The translations under genes were made by a program, and so were the position numbers. From Streptomyces sp. SID13031 (GTDB lineage Bacteria > Actinomycetota > Actinomycetes > Propionibacteriales > Kribbellaceae), in the NCBI RefSeq assembly GCF_010548305.1, contig NZ_JAAGLV010000008.1:296967-360966 (forward strand): a stretch of DNA of 64,000 nucleotides, in the 5' to 3' direction. Of the stretch, positions 54,619 to 63,617 are shown piece after piece. Each line of letters opens with the position of its first letter. The stretch's first letter is position 1. Below the pieces are notes generated by a model. The model was not told where the DNA came from and made no database searches. It was given only the letters and a program-made list of their open reading frames with translations.

Positions 54619-56142
54619 TTATGGGACCTTCACCGTGACCGCCGGGCCCTTCATGATGTTGCGCCCGTCGTGGATCTCGATGTGATAGCTGACCGTCTGG
54701 CCCTTCTTGACGCCCTTGTCGACCACGATGATCTGCTTGCGCGTCTGCCAGTAGTACGTGGTGAACTTCTGCGAGCTGATGTTCGTCGCACCGCGGAACA
54801 CGTTGTAGGTCAAAGACAGGTCGTCCAGGTCGTAGCTGTCCTTGAAGTAGACAGAGATCTGGTTGGTCACCGCCCGCGAGACGGCCGGTACCTTCGGGGC
54901 CGCCGGGAACGCGCCCCCGGCGACGTTGGTGAACCGGGTGAGGCCCTGCTGGACCTTGCCGTTGACGTTCAGGAAGTCGCCGCCGACCCACAGGTCGTTG
55001 CCACCGGACGCGAACGCCAGCGGGCCGACCTGGGTGGTGCTGTTCGGGTTGGCGTCGGTGTTCGGGAACCACGGCCCGATCTTGCCGTCGATCCCGCTCT
55101 CCACCAGCAGGTAGTGCGTACCGGTCCCGTCCGGGAAGGCGCCACTGGAGCTGCAGTTGTGCGCGTGCGAGCCCTTGTAGACCCAGTCGCCGATCGCCTT
55201 GATCGCCTCGGTCGCGCCCAGGCAGGTGTTCTGCCACAGCAGCTTGCCGGTGGCGACGTCAGCGGCCAGTACGCCGTCGTAGCAGCCGGCCCCGTCGCCG
55301 CCGTTGGCGACGAAGACCTTGGTACCGAGCGTGTCGATGTCCTTGACCCGGGTGGTGCAGCCGGGCTTCGGCTTCGGGATGGCCGCCGCCGCGGGCATCG
55401 AGTAGGCGGCGCCGCTGCTGATGTTGATCATCGCGAGCGAGTAGTGGTCCGCGCCGCCGATCTTCTCGAACGGACCGCCGACGAACACCCGGCTGCCGTT
55501 GTCGGCCACATCGATCGCGTAGACCTCGTCGTCCGCGTTCGGGTTCCAGGGCAGCAGGTCGCCCTGAAGCAGCCGGACCGCGGCCAGATAGTTGCGGGTT
55601 TGCAGGTCGACCAGGCCGAAGGAGCCACCGAAGAAGACGGCGCCGCCGGAGATGGCGATCGCTTTGACCCGAGTGGCCACCGATGGGTGCCAGGCCTGGA
55701 CCAGCTTGCCGGTGGTGACGCTGAACATCGCGATGTGGTTGCGCTTGAGGCCGTCCACGGTGGTGAAGTCGCCGCCGATCACGACCCACTTGCCGTCCGG
55801 GCTGGTCGCGATCGCGTAGACGGCGCCGTTGAGCTTCGGCGCGAACGCGAGCGGCGCGCCGGTGGTGCGGTTGAACGCTGCAATGTAGGTCCGGGCGGCC
55901 TCACCCTGCCCGGCCGGCTTGCCGGGCTGCCGGATCCTGGTGAACAGGCCCCCGGCGTACACGGTGTTGCCGGAGACTGCGAGCGCGTTCACGCTGGAGT
56001 TCGTCTGCCACGACGTCTGCTTGATCGCGGACACGGCCGAGCCGAACCCGGGACTGGCTGCTTCCACCGGTGCCCCGGAGGGGATCAGCGCCGCGGCGAG
56101 CACGGCGGCGGCCGTGACTACTGCGAGAACTAGCTTTTTCAT
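54619..56142 (-). CDS. Secreted beta-propeller protein, copy 3 (no LamG), most diverged
   Basis: A 507-residue paralogue with signal peptide (MKKLVLAVVTAAAVLAAALI), seven propeller repeats and a short Fn3-like C-terminal domain ending ITVKVP-like (GPAVTVKVP). It keeps the cysteines (CTTRVKDIDTLG, GDGAGCYDGVLA, NTCLGATEA, GSHAHNC) but is the least similar copy: its opening reads WQTNSSVNALAVSGNTVYAG. ATG 56142 follows AAGGAAG. It lies between the two LamG copies, with 64-base and 156-base spacers. Confidence 0.85.
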   Translation of the reverse strand: MKKLVLAVVTAAAVLAAALIPSGAPVEAASPGFGSAVSAIKQTSWQTNSSVNALAVSGNTVYAGGLFTRIRQPGKPAGQGEAARTYIAAFNRTTGAPLAFAPKLNGAVYAIATSPDGKWVVIGGDFTTVDGLKRNHIAMFSVTTGKLVQAWHPSVATRVKAIAISGGAVFFGGSFGLVDLQTRNYLAAVRLLQGDLLPWNPNADDEVYAIDVADNGSRVFVGGPFEKIGGADHYSLAMINISSGAAYSMPAAAAIPKPKPGCTTRVKDIDTLGTKVFVANGGDGAGCYDGVLAADVATGKLLWQNTCLGATEAIKAIGDWVYKGSHAHNCSSSGAFPDGTGTHYLLVESGIDGKIGPWFPNTDANPNSTTQVGPLAFASGGNDLWVGGDFLNVNGKVQQGLTRFTNVAGGAFPAAPKVPAVSRAVTNQISVYFKDSYDLDDLSLTYNVFRGATNISSQKFTTYYWQTRKQIIVVDKGVKKGQTVSYHIEIHDGRNIMKGPAVTVKVP

Positions 56143-56286
56143 CAACTTCCTTAGGACTGGGCGGGGGGAAAGTCCGTTAGCGTCCAAAACCTAGCGCCGG
56201 TGAGAGACCAACTGGAAGGCAGGCTCCCACCGGCGTTATGAGTTTGTGCTATGACCCCTCAGCTGTCCGCTCAGCGTGCGGCGGAC

Positions 56287-56308
56287 CGCCGGCTCTGCTC
56301 AGCCGGCG
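56287..56308 (-). terminator. Hairpin overlapping the stop of propeller copy 4
   Basis: CGCCGGCT (56287-56294) pairs with AGCCGGCG (56301-56308), loop of 6. It surrounds the stop codon at 56299-56301 and could reduce read-through into copy 3. Confidence 0.4.
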
Positions 56309-58503
56309 TTGTAGTGAGCTGTCACCTGGTCCGCGGTGAGGGCGTACGGGTACACCGCAGCCTCATCGATGACCATCCCCGTCTGGGTCGCGCCGCCACC
56401 GGACCAGCTGTTGGTGTTGTCGAAGCCGACTCGCCACCAGCCGTAGTACAGGGAGGCCTGACCGATCGTCTGGCTACCCGACAGGACGCCGTCGACGTAC
56501 AGCTTCATGACCCCGTTGTCGTAAGTACCGACCGCGTGGTGCCAGGCGCTGTTGTTCTTGTTCGACGAGCTGTTGATGGTCTTCTGGCTGCCGTCGTTGA
56601 TGCCGAAGGTGACCTGGCCGTTGGACCGCAGGTAGAGCATCCGGTCGTTCGCGCTGCTGTTGCCGGTCTTCGAGTTGCCGAAGCCGACGATCCGGCCGCC
56701 CTTGAAGGAGCCCTGCTTGAACCAGGCCTCCACGGTGAACTGCTGCGGCATGCTGTAGGCCTTCTCGCCCGGCATCCGGCCGCTCGAGCCGATCGTGGCT
56801 GCCGTGTTCCCGCTGACCTTGCCTGCGGTACCGAGGGTGAAGCCGGTGTACGTACCGTTGTTGCTCTGGCCGGACGAGTCCACCGAGGTGGTCGTGCCAG
56901 CCGGCTCACCGAGCCGCCAGTACGCCTGCGGCCCGTCGGAGTTGATGATCTGGTCGTACGCCGTGCTCGCGGTGCCCGCCACCGAGAGCGGATCGGAGTA
57001 GTTGCCCCGGATCGTCGTACTGCCGTCGGTCACCTCGACGCGATAGTTGGTCACCTCGCCGGGAGTCACGTTCGTGTCCGTGAAGTGCAGCCACGGCCGG
57101 TCCCACGGAGTCGACTTGGCGGTCCAGGTCGCGATGGTGGTGTTGGTGAAGCCCTTCAGCAGCCGGTACGTGAGCGTGCTGTCGTCGTTGTCCAGGACCG
57201 TCGGGAAGTGGATCTGGACGACGCCCGGCTTGACGGAGTATGGGAGCAGCTTGGCCGGCTTGGCCGGAGCGGCACCCGGGGTCGCGTTGGTGAAGCGGGT
57301 CAGGCCCTGCTGTCCGACTCCGTTGGTCAGCAGGAAGTCGCCGCCGACCCACAGGTCCGAGCCGCCGGTCGCGAACGCCAGCGGGCCGACCTCGGTGGGC
57401 GGACCGGCGTTGGTGTTCGGGAACCACGGGCCGAGCTTGCCGTCGACCGGGTTCTGGGTGAGCAGGAAGCGGTAGCCGAAGCCCTGCGGGAAGCCGCCGG
57501 CGCCCTGGTTGGCGCAGTCGTGCGCGTGCGAACCCTTGTACAGCCAGCCGTTCACCATCTTGACGGCCTCGGTGGCGCCCAGGCACTGGCTCTTCCACTT
57601 CAGCGTGTTGGTCGCGATGTCGACCGCCCAGGTGCCGTCGAAGCAGCCGCCGCCGTCGCCACCGTTACCGAAGTACACGGTGTCGCCGCTGGCGTCGATC
57701 GTCTTGACCCGGGTGGTGCACGAGCCGTTCGGCGGCGGTACCGCCGAGGAGCCCGCGAACGGCAGTACCGCGCCGGTCACCGGGTCGAGGCTGGTGACGG
57801 TGTTCTGGTTGGTGCCGTTGACGGTGCTGAACTGGCCACCGGCGTAGGCCTTGGAGCCGTTGTCGGCCACGTCCACGGCGTACACGTCGCCGTTGGCGGC
57901 AGGGGCCCAAGGCAACAAGGTGCCGAGGTCGGTGGTGACGGCGGCGAGCCGGAGCCGGTCGACGCCGTTGACGAGCCCGAACGAGCCACCGAAGTACACG
58001 GTGCTGCCGGAGACGGCGATCGACTTGACCCGGAACGAGACCGAGGGCTTCCAGTTCGCGACCAGCGCGCCGGTCGCGGTGTCGAAGGCGGCGATCCGGT
58101 TACGGGTCTGGCCGTTGACGGTGGTGAAGTCACCACCGACGAAGATCCGCGAGCCGTCGGGCGACGCGGCCACGGCGTACACCTGGCCGTCGAGGACCGG
58201 GTTGAAGGACGCGACCAGATTCCCGGTGGTCGAGTCGAAGGCCGCCAGGTACGCCTGGCCGACCTCGTTGCTGCCGAGCGGTGAGCCAGGCGGCCGCACA
58301 CTGGTGAAACGCCCACCTGCGTAGGCCTTGCCGGCGGCAACGGCGATTCCCTGCACACTCGCGTTGGTCTGCCAGACCGGGCTGTCCTGCGCCGAGAGCG
58401 AGGCCTCGATGCTCTGGGCCGGCGGTGCCAGCACCATCACTCCGGCCCCCGCCAGCAGCGCCCCGACGGCGCCAAGGCGCGCGAAAAGCCATCTCTTCTT
58501 CAT
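56299..58503 (-). CDS. Secreted beta-propeller protein, copy 4, with C-terminal LamG domain
   Basis: A 734-residue paralogue, first in transcription order. Signal peptide (MKKRWLFARLGAVGALLAGA), seven propeller repeats (opening WQTNASVQGIAVAAGKAYAG), the same cysteines (CTTRVKTIDASG, GDGGGCFDGTWA, QCLGATEA, GSHAHDC), an Fn3-like module and a LamG domain (from near SDGPQAYWRLGEPAG to VTAHYNAG). It is closest in sequence and layout to copy 2. ATG 58503 follows GAGGGGGG after a short leader that contains a 7-bp hairpin (58526-58545). Confidence 0.87.
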   Translation of the reverse strand: MKKRWLFARLGAVGALLAGAGVMVLAPPAQSIEASLSAQDSPVWQTNASVQGIAVAAGKAYAGGRFTSVRPPGSPLGSNEVGQAYLAAFDSTTGNLVASFNPVLDGQVYAVAASPDGSRIFVGGDFTTVNGQTRNRIAAFDTATGALVANWKPSVSFRVKSIAVSGSTVYFGGSFGLVNGVDRLRLAAVTTDLGTLLPWAPAANGDVYAVDVADNGSKAYAGGQFSTVNGTNQNTVTSLDPVTGAVLPFAGSSAVPPPNGSCTTRVKTIDASGDTVYFGNGGDGGGCFDGTWAVDIATNTLKWKSQCLGATEAVKMVNGWLYKGSHAHDCANQGAGGFPQGFGYRFLLTQNPVDGKLGPWFPNTNAGPPTEVGPLAFATGGSDLWVGGDFLLTNGVGQQGLTRFTNATPGAAPAKPAKLLPYSVKPGVVQIHFPTVLDNDDSTLTYRLLKGFTNTTIATWTAKSTPWDRPWLHFTDTNVTPGEVTNYRVEVTDGSTTIRGNYSDPLSVAGTASTAYDQIINSDGPQAYWRLGEPAGTTTSVDSSGQSNNGTYTGFTLGTAGKVSGNTAATIGSSGRMPGEKAYSMPQQFTVEAWFKQGSFKGGRIVGFGNSKTGNSSANDRMLYLRSNGQVTFGINDGSQKTINSSSNKNNSAWHHAVGTYDNGVMKLYVDGVLSGSQTIGQASLYYGWWRVGFDNTNSWSGGGATQTGMVIDEAAVYPYALTADQVTAHYNAG

Positions 58504-58831
58504 CCTGCGGTGTCCCCCCTCGGACAGGCGCCTACCCCGGCGCCTTACCAGTGATTCCCGTTTTCGTGATTCCCCCAGAATCCCCCGAGATCAGAGTAGG
58601 CCACAGAAAGTGAGCTTTGACCAGTCACCTTCTGGTTGCAGTCGGCGTGTTGCCAGCTTTCGTGACTCTGGGTGACGAGGAGAGGCGCTTACCACTGCAG
58701 CCAGTGGTGATGCACGGACCGTGACCCTGACGTCGGTGCCACCGCCCACCTGATGCCTATATCCTTGGCTCCGGCAAGGACCCGGTCACCTGGCGTGACG
58801 GGGCAGCGCCGAGTGAGGAATTGGGGAACGG
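58504..58831. other. Divergent promoter region of the propeller array and the wzz-like gene
   Basis: A 328-base non-coding region. It contains two direct copies of GTGATTCCC (58551-58559 and 58566-58574), a 7-bp hairpin in the propeller leader (58526-58545) and an ACCACTG/CAGTGGT inverted repeat (58691-58708). I cannot assign promoters. The complement GGGAATCAC also occurs directly before propeller copy 1. Confidence 0.5.
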
Positions 58832-60478
58832 ATGGAACCGGGCACTGTGATCTGGCGGGACACCGCGCAATCACTTCTGCGACACAAGTGGCTGATCATC
58901 GGCTGTATCCTGCTGGGCGCTCTGGGTGCGACCGTCTTCTCGTTGTCGCAGACCGTCCGCTGGACGGCCTCCAGCCAGGTCGTGATCGGTCCCGCCGTGC
59001 CGCCGGCCCTGGTCGGCAACCTGCCCACCGGTACGGACAAGACCGGCCCGCTCGGTCTCGACCTGCCGGCCGAGACGCAGGCCCGGGTGATGGCGAGCCC
59101 GACGATCCTGCGCGAGGTCGCCAAGTTCCTGCAGATGCCGACCACCGACGACTCGATCCAGTCGCTGGCCGGCGTGACCCGGGTCAAGGCGGTCACCGAC
59201 AACGCCTACCTGATCACCATCGACGGCCCGACCGCCGATGAGGCGGTCCGCCGGGCGAACGCGATCGCGCAGATCTACCTGGCCCAGCGCACCAATGAGG
59301 CCAAGGCGCTGCTCGTGACGCTGGCCAGCCAGGCGACCGACCGGGTCAAGACCGCGAACGCGCAGTCGAAGAGCATGGTCTCCTTGATCAACGAGGCGCA
59401 GGCCCGCGGCGACAGCCAGACCGCGTCCGCGTATCGCGACCAGCGCGTCGGTCTGGCCAGCGAGGCCCGCAAGGCTGCGGACGAGGCAGCAGCGATGAAC
59501 AAGGCGCTCTCGGGTGTCGGCGCTAGCAGCCAGCTGGTCACTCCGGCGACCGTGGACACCGCGTCGTCGTCTCCGCTGGTGGGACGCGACATCACCGTCG
59601 GCGCGATCCTCGGCCTGGTGCTCGGCTTCGGTCTGGCGCTGATCAGCACGCACCTGAGCCCCTTCATCCTGACCCGCGACCAGGCGGCCCGCGCCGCCGG
59701 CGCACCGGTCATCACGGACTCGATCGGCCATCGGAAGTACCGGCTCGGCTTCCGCCTGCGCTTCTGGTTGCGCGCCTCGCCGCCGTTGCCGGCCTCGGAG
59801 ATCACGGCACTCGGGACAGAAGCGAGCGGCGCGCTCGCCCGGCGCGAGCTGAACCCGACGGGTGTCGGGGCCAGCAGCGCCGGCGCCCTGCTGGTCGTCT
59901 CCGCCTCCCCGACGCGGAACACGGCCGGCATCGCGCTGGCGATGGCCGAGGCGAGCGCCCGCGACGGCCGCGAGACGCTGCTGGTCCTCGCCGATCTGCG
60001 CGGCGCTCCGGTGCTGTCGCACGTGACCGACCACGAAGGTCTCACCGATCTCGTCAACGAGCCGGCCGCGACCCGCGCAGTACGGGCTCGCAAGCTGTTC
60101 CGGCCTGGCACGGTGGCCGATCTGTACGTCCTGCCGCCCGGCCTGAGTAGCGACGAGGGCGCGCGGGCTATCGCCCCGTCGCTCGTACCGGGCATCGTGG
60201 CCGACCTGCCCCCGGGGTACTCGGTCGTCATCCAGGGCCCGGCGTCGGCCGGCCGGCATGGGATCACGCCGCTGGCTTCGGCCGTCGACGCTTCGGTGCT
60301 GGTGGTACAGGTCGGTCAGGACAAGGAGACCGACCTCACCCGGCTCACGGCGGCGCTGCGGTTCGCGGGTGCGCCGGTGCTGGGCGTAGTACTGATCGGC
60401 TGTTCGAAGCACGACGAGACGCTGGGTATTCCGCTCAACTACGTTCCGGCCGATACCGCCGCACTGCCGCAGCGCTGA
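58832..60478 (+). CDS. Wzz-type polysaccharide co-polymerase with degenerate tyrosine-kinase-like domain
   Basis: A 548-residue protein. Two membrane helices (about 21-38 and 252-272) bracket an extracytoplasmic Wzz-like domain with a coiled coil (about 150-230), as in chain-length regulators. The cytoplasmic C-terminal domain (about 345-545) has the Rossmann-like pattern of bacterial tyrosine kinases (BY-kinases), but the Walker A site is lost: it reads VVSASPTRNTAGIALAMAEA in place of GxGKS/T, and there is no tyrosine cluster at the C-terminus. It is probably inactive as a kinase and may act structurally. It leads the polymerase gene by 37 bases. Confidence 0.85.
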   Translation: MEPGTVIWRDTAQSLLRHKWLIIGCILLGALGATVFSLSQTVRWTASSQVVIGPAVPPALVGNLPTGTDKTGPLGLDLPAETQARVMASPTILREVAKFLQMPTTDDSIQSLAGVTRVKAVTDNAYLITIDGPTADEAVRRANAIAQIYLAQRTNEAKALLVTLASQATDRVKTANAQSKSMVSLINEAQARGDSQTASAYRDQRVGLASEARKAADEAAAMNKALSGVGASSQLVTPATVDTASSSPLVGRDITVGAILGLVLGFGLALISTHLSPFILTRDQAARAAGAPVITDSIGHRKYRLGFRLRFWLRASPPLPASEITALGTEASGALARRELNPTGVGASSAGALLVVSASPTRNTAGIALAMAEASARDGRETLLVLADLRGAPVLSHVTDHEGLTDLVNEPAATRAVRARKLFRPGTVADLYVLPPGLSSDEGARAIAPSLVPGIVADLPPGYSVVIQGPASAGRHGITPLASAVDASVLVVQVGQDKETDLTRLTAALRFAGAPVLGVVLIGCSKHDETLGIPLNYVPADTAALPQR

Positions 60479-60515
60479 CGGTGCCTGTGACGAGGCCTGT
60501 GGCTGGGAAGGCCGG

Positions 60516-61808
60516 ATGACGCTGACGGCACCGCCGGTGCCGGGGACCACCAACGAGCCGGACAGCAAGTCGAGCTGGCTCTGGATGGGCATGTGGTGCC
60601 TGCTGGTGCTCGGCGTCCAGCCGTGGTCCTCGCGTGCCGCCGCACCGCAGGGGTCGACCGGCTCGACCAACAGCCTGATGAAGGGCGTCCTGCTCGGCAC
60701 GATCTTCCTGGTCTGCCTGGCGGCGACGAAGCCCGGTTTCCGGACCCGCTCGAGCCCGTCGACCACTTTGTACGTCGTCTACGCGCTCTTCGCGACTGCT
60801 ACGGCCTTCCTGCTCGCGGAGCCGGGCGGCCCGCTGCTGCGGCTGGCCCGGCTGCTGATCGGGCTGCTTCTGCTGTTCATGCTCTGGCGGCCGTTGATCC
60901 GGGTGCCGGAGCGGTTGATCCGCGCTCATCTGATCGCGCACCTGCTGCTGGCGCTCACGGTGGTACTGAGTGTCATCTGGCGCCCGACGGTGGCGTGGCG
61001 GCCGCTGACCTCGTTCGGCAGCGGCTACCGGCTGCAGGGTGTGCTCATCCCGATGCTGCCGCCCCGGGTCGGCGAGGTCGGTGCGATCCTGCTCGGCCTG
61101 GCGATCGTCGCCTTCTGCTCACGCAGACTCTCTGTCGTGCCGGCGAGTGCCTTCATCGTGCTGGGCGTCGTCCTGGTCGCAGCGAGCCGCACCCGTACTG
61201 CGGCCGCGGCGGTCGCCGTCGGTCTGGTGCTCGCCCTGCTGCTGACCCGGAAGACGTGGCTCAGCCGGATAGCGTCGATCTCGGTGCCGGCGCTGATGGG
61301 CCTGGCGTTCCTGGTGATCCCGTCGCTGCACACGTGGCTGCTGCGTGGCCAGGGCACCAAGCAGATCAGCTCCCTGAGCGGCCGCACCACGAGCTGGCAG
61401 TACGTCCTGGACGAGGAGGTCTCGCTCCAGACCGCGATCATCGGCCACGGCCTGGGCAACAAACGCGTCCTGCTCCGCCGGGGCGAGGGCGACATCGACG
61501 TGATGGCCATCGACAACAGCTGGCTCAGCCTCTACTGGGAAACCGGCCTGCTGGCGGTCGTGATCGTGGGAATCGCCTTCATCGTCGCCTGGATCTCAGT
61601 CCTCCGAGCCCCCACCCCCTACGTGAAGGCCAGCGGAGCCCTACTCCTCGGCTACGTCTCGGTCGCCTCCCTCAACGAGAGCGGCCTCTCAGACCTCAGC
61701 TCGATGACCCTCCACCTCCTGGTAGCCGCCGCAGTCTGCGACGCCGACCGAATCCGAGCCAAAGCCCACCCACCCCCACCCAAACCCCAAAAACAGCGGT
61801 ACGTCTAG
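60516..61808 (+). CDS. O-antigen/exopolysaccharide polymerase or ligase (Wzy/WaaL-like)
   Basis: A 430-residue integral membrane protein with about ten to twelve helices. It has the Wzy_C/O-antigen ligase features: an AASRTRTAAAA arginine motif, a large external loop with SSLSGRTTSWQYVL and GHGLGNKRVLL, and a following helix. It would polymerise flipped repeat units or attach the finished chain. The Pro-rich C-terminus is variable. It is co-transcribed with the wzz-like gene. Confidence 0.87.
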   Translation: MTLTAPPVPGTTNEPDSKSSWLWMGMWCLLVLGVQPWSSRAAAPQGSTGSTNSLMKGVLLGTIFLVCLAATKPGFRTRSSPSTTLYVVYALFATATAFLLAEPGGPLLRLARLLIGLLLLFMLWRPLIRVPERLIRAHLIAHLLLALTVVLSVIWRPTVAWRPLTSFGSGYRLQGVLIPMLPPRVGEVGAILLGLAIVAFCSRRLSVVPASAFIVLGVVLVAASRTRTAAAAVAVGLVLALLLTRKTWLSRIASISVPALMGLAFLVIPSLHTWLLRGQGTKQISSLSGRTTSWQYVLDEEVSLQTAIIGHGLGNKRVLLRRGEGDIDVMAIDNSWLSLYWETGLLAVVIVGIAFIVAWISVLRAPTPYVKASGALLLGYVSVASLNESGLSDLSSMTLHLLVAAAVCDADRIRAKAHPPPPKPQKQRYV

Positions 61809-61862
61809 CCGCTCAACAAACTGCAGCGGTGGTCTAGCGACCGCTCAACCCAACCACCATCT

Positions 61863-61919
61863 GCTTCCATCCGCCGTCTGACAAACAGCCACGGAAGAAC
61901 CAACGGAGCGGATGGAAGC
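61863..61919. terminator. 12-bp inverted repeat between convergent genes
   Basis: GCTTCCATCCGC (61863-61874) pairs perfectly with GCGGATGGAAGC (61908-61919), 33-base loop. It lies between the polymerase stop and the beta-helix protein stop and may act as a bidirectional terminator. Confidence 0.5.
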
Positions 61920-61969
61920 TAACCCAGCCCACAACCAAGGGCCGGCAACCAGCCCCCCGAAACCACCGC

Positions 61970-63499
61970 TCAACTAGTGACGCTGTCTTTGTCGAACCCA
62001 GCCGCCTGCCACTGCTCCCAAGTCATCGTCTCCCCGCGATACGCGAACCGCTCAGCCTGCCGATCACCGATCCGGTAGCTGTTCCGGCTGAACCGGATCG
62101 CCCCGTCCCCGACCGGCGACTCCTTGTTCTCCACCACACCCGTACTGGCCGACTTCTCGTCCATCACAACCTGGTTCGCCTCGATCACGACGTCCTTCAG
62201 CACGTACTGCCCGCGCGGCCCGTCGCCCCGCGTCCGCGACTGGATCGCGATCCCGTTCCGGTTGTCCTTGATCAGATTCCCCGCCACCGTCACCCCGGCC
62301 GAAGTGTTCACGTTGATCCCACCGCCGTCCCACAGACTCGGCCCCGACCCCCGCCCGGTCCCGAACCCGTTGCCCTCGACAACGTTCTGCCCGATCACCG
62401 CCTGATAACTGATCTCATACCGGATCCCATCGGCCGCGTTGTCCCTGATCCGGTTCCCGACGATCCTCCGGTCGTACTCCGCGATGTCGCTCCAGATCCC
62501 GATCCCGCGGTTCGCCACGATGTCGTTGCCCGACACCTCACCCGACGACCGCGTCGACTTGATCCCACCCGACTCCCAGTCGGCGATCCAGAACCCGTCG
62601 GTGTTGTTGCGAGTCACCAGATTCCCGGTCAACTTCACGTCAGCCGAGTGATACTGCCCGATTCCCAGCTGCCCGTTGTCGGCAACGGTGTTCCCGCTAA
62701 CCGTCGCCCGATCGCCCTCGATCACCATCACCCCGACCGCATGGTTCCACCGGACCTCGTTGGCGATCACCTTCCACCCGATGCCAACCTCCAGCGCCCC
62801 ACCCTGCGGCAGGCTGGCGAAATGCTCGATCGTCAACCCACTGACCGTCACATCCTGCGCCGACACCACGATCGCCGCCCGCGTCCGCGACATCTCGACG
62901 GCCTTCCCGCCCGGATCGTCGCCGACATAGACAGCGTTCGCCCGGTAGTCGCCGTAGAAACTCCCCGGCTTCAGCTCCCCGAGACTCATCACCCGAGTGA
63001 GCTGCACCCCGTCGACGAACAGCTGCTCACCACGCTGACAAGGGTTCGTCTTGTCGTCCTCGCACTTCCCCTTCAACTTGTACGCCGCCGGCAACACCCC
63101 GCGTACCACCCACCGGCCACCCTCAGCCCGCCACCCGCTGAGCAGCACCGACCCGGTCAGTACCGCCCCTTCGCTACTCGCCAACGTCGAGCCCGCCTCC
63201 GGCCGGATCGCCTGGCTGATCCGATGCAGCCCCTTGGCGAAGCAGAACGTCTTGGCCCCGGGATTGGCATCGATCACCTTCTGCGGCTCAGCCCCCAGCG
63301 GAATCCGTACGCCGACACACTTGGCCGCCGTCACCGGACCTGTCGGCCCCAGCCTCACGCTGGCAGCCGGGGGAGCCGCAGTCGGCACCACAACGCTCGA
63401 CCCACCTTGCGGCGGCGGCGCAGCCTTGTCATCGGTGCAACCAGCGACCAAGAAGACGGCAAGCAGAACCGCACCTGCCGACATGAACCCGCGTCCCAT
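61970..63499 (-). CDS. Right-handed parallel beta-helix lipoprotein
   Basis: A 509-residue secreted lipoprotein. Start ATG 63499 (MGRGFMSAGAVLLAVF) gives a lipobox LVAGCTDD. A Pro-rich linker precedes a domain with about ten beta-helix (PbH1-type) repeats: VTVSGLTIEHF, VIANEVRWNHAVGVM, ATVSGNTVADNGQLGIG and AVIGQNVVEGNG. Such folds are pectate-lyase-like or glycan-acting surface proteins, so it may trim or bind the locus product. An open frame continues upstream of 63499 but lacks a better start. GGGGGAATTG precedes the start. Confidence 0.87.
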   Translation of the reverse strand: MGRGFMSAGAVLLAVFLVAGCTDDKAAPPPQGGSSVVVPTAAPPAASVRLGPTGPVTAAKCVGVRIPLGAEPQKVIDANPGAKTFCFAKGLHRISQAIRPEAGSTLASSEGAVLTGSVLLSGWRAEGGRWVVRGVLPAAYKLKGKCEDDKTNPCQRGEQLFVDGVQLTRVMSLGELKPGSFYGDYRANAVYVGDDPGGKAVEMSRTRAAIVVSAQDVTVSGLTIEHFASLPQGGALEVGIGWKVIANEVRWNHAVGVMVIEGDRATVSGNTVADNGQLGIGQYHSADVKLTGNLVTRNNTDGFWIADWESGGIKSTRSSGEVSGNDIVANRGIGIWSDIAEYDRRIVGNRIRDNAADGIRYEISYQAVIGQNVVEGNGFGTGRGSGPSLWDGGGINVNTSAGVTVAGNLIKDNRNGIAIQSRTRGDGPRGQYVLKDVVIEANQVVMDEKSASTGVVENKESPVGDGAIRFSRNSYRIGDRQAERFAYRGETMTWEQWQAAGFDKDSVTS

Positions 63500-63617
63500 C
63501 AATTCCCCCACAAATGCCGCCCACAAAAGTTGCCCAACTATAGGTCAGCCCCCACCCAGACCCCCGCCGCCGACCCCAATCCACTCCAGCCCCTCGCCCC
63601 CGCTCAACACCACCAAC

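Noticed and set aside
56251..58284. A 677-codon plus-strand open frame opposite propeller copy 4
   Set aside because: It is the complement of a gene with clear repeats and a signal peptide; its own sequence is Arg/Val/Gly-rich with no domain, as expected from antisense frames in high-GC DNA.
60593..61837. Alternative frame over the polymerase gene
   Set aside because: The other frame (60516-61808) has membrane helices and polymerase motifs; this one has none.
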